Assembly (NCBI GenBank): GCA_937885235.1 | Contig: CAKZZK010000345.1 | Span: 1 to 5,984 of the forward strand | Origin: an uncultured Treponema sp. | GTDB taxonomy: Bacteria; Spirochaetota; Spirochaetia; Treponematales; Treponemataceae | Direction: 5' to 3' | Length of the DNA: 5,984 nucleotides | Shown here: piece by piece, positions 5,933-5,984 of the stretch | Layout of the letters: each line of letters begins with the position of its first letter | Numbering within the stretch: the stretch's first letter is position 1 | Position numbers and translations under genes: made by a program | Notes under the pieces: generated by a model | Seen by the model: the letters and a program-made list of their open reading frames with translations, nothing else | What the model was told of the DNA's origin: nothing | Database searches by the model: none

Positions 5933-5961
5933 GAGGCGGCGCAATTTGCGCCCCTCTTTTT
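5933..5961 (+). terminator. GC-rich rho-independent terminator near the contig end
   Basis: GAGG (5933-5936), a bulged C (5937) and GGCGC (5938-5942) pair with GCGCC (5948-5952) and CCTC (5953-5956) around the loop AATTT. Five T (5957-5961) follow directly. The minus strand has no T-run after the stem, so the direction is +. It is too far from the kinase stop, and beyond another terminator, to serve that gene, which suggests a separate transcript ends here. Confidence 0.8.
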
Positions 5962-5963
5962 AA

Positions 5964-5984
5964 ACATTTACATTTACATTTACA
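5964..5984. repeat. Hexamer tandem repeat (ACATTT, 3.5 copies) truncated by the contig end
   Basis: ACATTT is repeated at 5964, 5970 and 5976, and a half copy (ACA) ends the sequence. All copies are perfect. The assembly probably stopped because the array is longer than the reads or the graph could resolve, so the true copy number is unknown. Confidence 0.85.

Larger units (their letters stand above)
5812..5961 (+). ncRNA. Candidate small RNA or attenuated leader, about 150 nt
   Basis: A plausible extended -10 promoter (5777-5805) and a clear hairpin terminator (5933-5961) bound about 150 nt with no convincing gene inside. The only reading frame with an ATG is 22 codons (5824-5892) behind a weak AGG; it has no recognisable content. 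The stretch is AT-rich except for the terminator. It could be an independent sRNA, or the leader of a gene beyond the contig end whose transcription is controlled by the terminator. No known RNA family is recognised. The call rests on signals only. Confidence 0.3.

Noticed and set aside
1..5984. A defence, toxin-antitoxin, mobile or biosynthetic system
   Set aside because: All three genes belong to recognised families, and no transposase, integrase, nuclease, repeat-spacer array or small paired genes were found in either strand.

Overview
The window is 5984 bp of bacterial chromosome at the edge of a contig, probably from a short-read metagenome or isolate assembly. Positions 6-39 are an Illumina index-side sequencing adapter, so genomic sequence begins at about position 40. 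I suspect a host-associated spirochaete (Treponema-like). The reasons are a formylglycine-generating-enzyme-fold lipoprotein with a relaxed lipobox, a large Cache-type hybrid histidine kinase with tandem receiver domains, and a divergent Cys-rich MnmA, in roughly balanced GC. This placement is inference from family resemblance; there is no rRNA or marker tree here.

Layout: (1) 1-39 adapter. (2) 40-167 non-coding, with a 9-bp inverted repeat. (3) 168-1307 (+) lipoprotein with a SUMF1/FGE-sulfatase fold, probably not catalytic. (4) 1299-2456 (-) mnmA, the tRNA-U34 2-thiouridylase; it converges on the lipoprotein gene and overlaps it by 9 bp. (5) 2457-2603 intergenic region with two back-to-back sigma70-type promoters, one for mnmA and one for the kinase; these promoters decide both start codons. 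(6) 2604-5702 (+) membrane-bound hybrid histidine kinase: TM1, Cache-like sensor, TM2, coiled coil, PAS-like region, HisKA, HATPase_c, REC, REC. (7) 5712-5755 rho-independent terminator, T-rich on both strands. (8) 5756-5984 AT-rich intergenic sequence. It holds a candidate extended -10 promoter, a strong hairpin terminator about 150 nt downstream, a possible competing hairpin, a candidate minus-strand promoter, and 3.5 copies of a hexamer that run to the contig end.

The three genes are not an operon. Each has its own orientation and they share no obvious pathway: tRNA modification, a surface or periplasmic lipoprotein, and signal transduction. The kinase has no HPt domain and no response regulator beside it, so its phosphorelay partners must lie elsewhere. 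I see no defence system, mobile element, CRISPR array, tRNA or rRNA. The observations most worth a second look are the MnmA, which lacks the usual second catalytic Cys motif but has a CxxC and an extra Cys, and the possible orphan small RNA or attenuator at the 3' end.
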